64,000 nt of DNA from Vallicoccus soli (GTDB taxonomy: Bacteria; Actinomycetota; Actinomycetes; Motilibacterales; Motilibacteraceae): positions 27,026 to 91,025 of the forward strand of contig NZ_QZEZ01000011.1 in NCBI RefSeq assembly GCF_003594885.1, in the 5' to 3' direction. Positions within the stretch are counted from its first letter, which is position 1; the number at the start of each line of letters is the position of its first letter. Under the pieces are notes generated by a model. The model saw only the letters and a program-made list of their open reading frames with translations. It searched no databases and was not told the origin of the DNA. A program made the position numbers and the translations under genes. Positions 63,999-64,000 of this stretch are shown here, piece by piece.

Positions 63999-64000
63999 CG

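Overview
The window is very GC-rich chromosomal DNA (well over 70 % G+C by eye). It looks like a morphologically complex actinomycete. The supporting signs are many GTG starts, GTGA/ATGA start-stop overlaps, leaderless promoters of the form TANNNT plus 6-8 nt plus start codon, an SsgB-like sporulation protein, PriA in place of HisA, a GlgX-TreY-TreZ trehalose operon, and an actinobacterial-type cysteine leader peptide. The gene set would fit a Kineosporiales-like lineage, but that placement is a guess. No insertion sequence, integrase, CRISPR array, rRNA gene or replication origin was seen.

Layout. 1-7.0 kb: end of zapE, then the glgX-treY-treZ operon that makes trehalose from glycogen or maltodextrin. 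7.1-11.2 kb: a sulfate-assimilation operon (leader peptide, sir, a 56-aa CysX-like protein, cysH, cysG). 11.3-14.5 kb: YihY membrane protein, RsgA, a lipoprotein. 14.6-18.2 kb: L-arabinose genes araR-araB-araD with two operator-like boxes and no araA. 18.3-22.3 kb: a lipoprotein, a Gly-Cys-Val tRNA cluster, pabB-pabC, ssgB, a PGPGW membrane protein and a second Val tRNA. 22.4-26.8 kb: PilZ, MOSC, thrS, a HIT phosphorylase and a DUF393 thiol protein. 26.8-29.7 kb: a tandemly duplicated two-gene membrane module (small anchored protein plus HTTM protein). 29.8-33.2 kb: a secreted GH15-like enzyme and a lipoprotein class B transpeptidase. 33.2-37.9 kb: a sugar ABC importer (binding protein, two permeases, no ATPase) with its LacI regulator. 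38.2-45.6 kb: dnaE, a DUF3352 protein, ybaK, a membrane protein and an amidohydrolase. 45.6-47.5 kb: alcohol dehydrogenase and LON-domain protein around a large inverted repeat. 47.5-52.8 kb: hisD-C-B-H-X-priA-ridA, with hisF absent. 52.8-61.8 kb: mostly single enzymes and regulators, including a DUF4396 protein behind a CsoR-like palindrome and a divergent rhodanese/Lrp pair. 61.8-64.0 kb: a less GC-rich accessory stretch with three unrecognised genes, ending in a 32-base G run.

How the parts work together. The trehalose operon and the sulfur operon are both complete enough to act as units, although sulfate activation genes (cysD, cysN) are not present. The arabinose and ABC-sugar loci each carry their own LacI-family regulator and have LacI-type palindromes at the promoters they would control. 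The least explained cluster is the DUF393 gene facing the duplicated HTTM module at 26.4-29.7 kb. It sits where the phosphatidylinositol synthase gene usually follows thrS and the HIT gene in mycobacteria.
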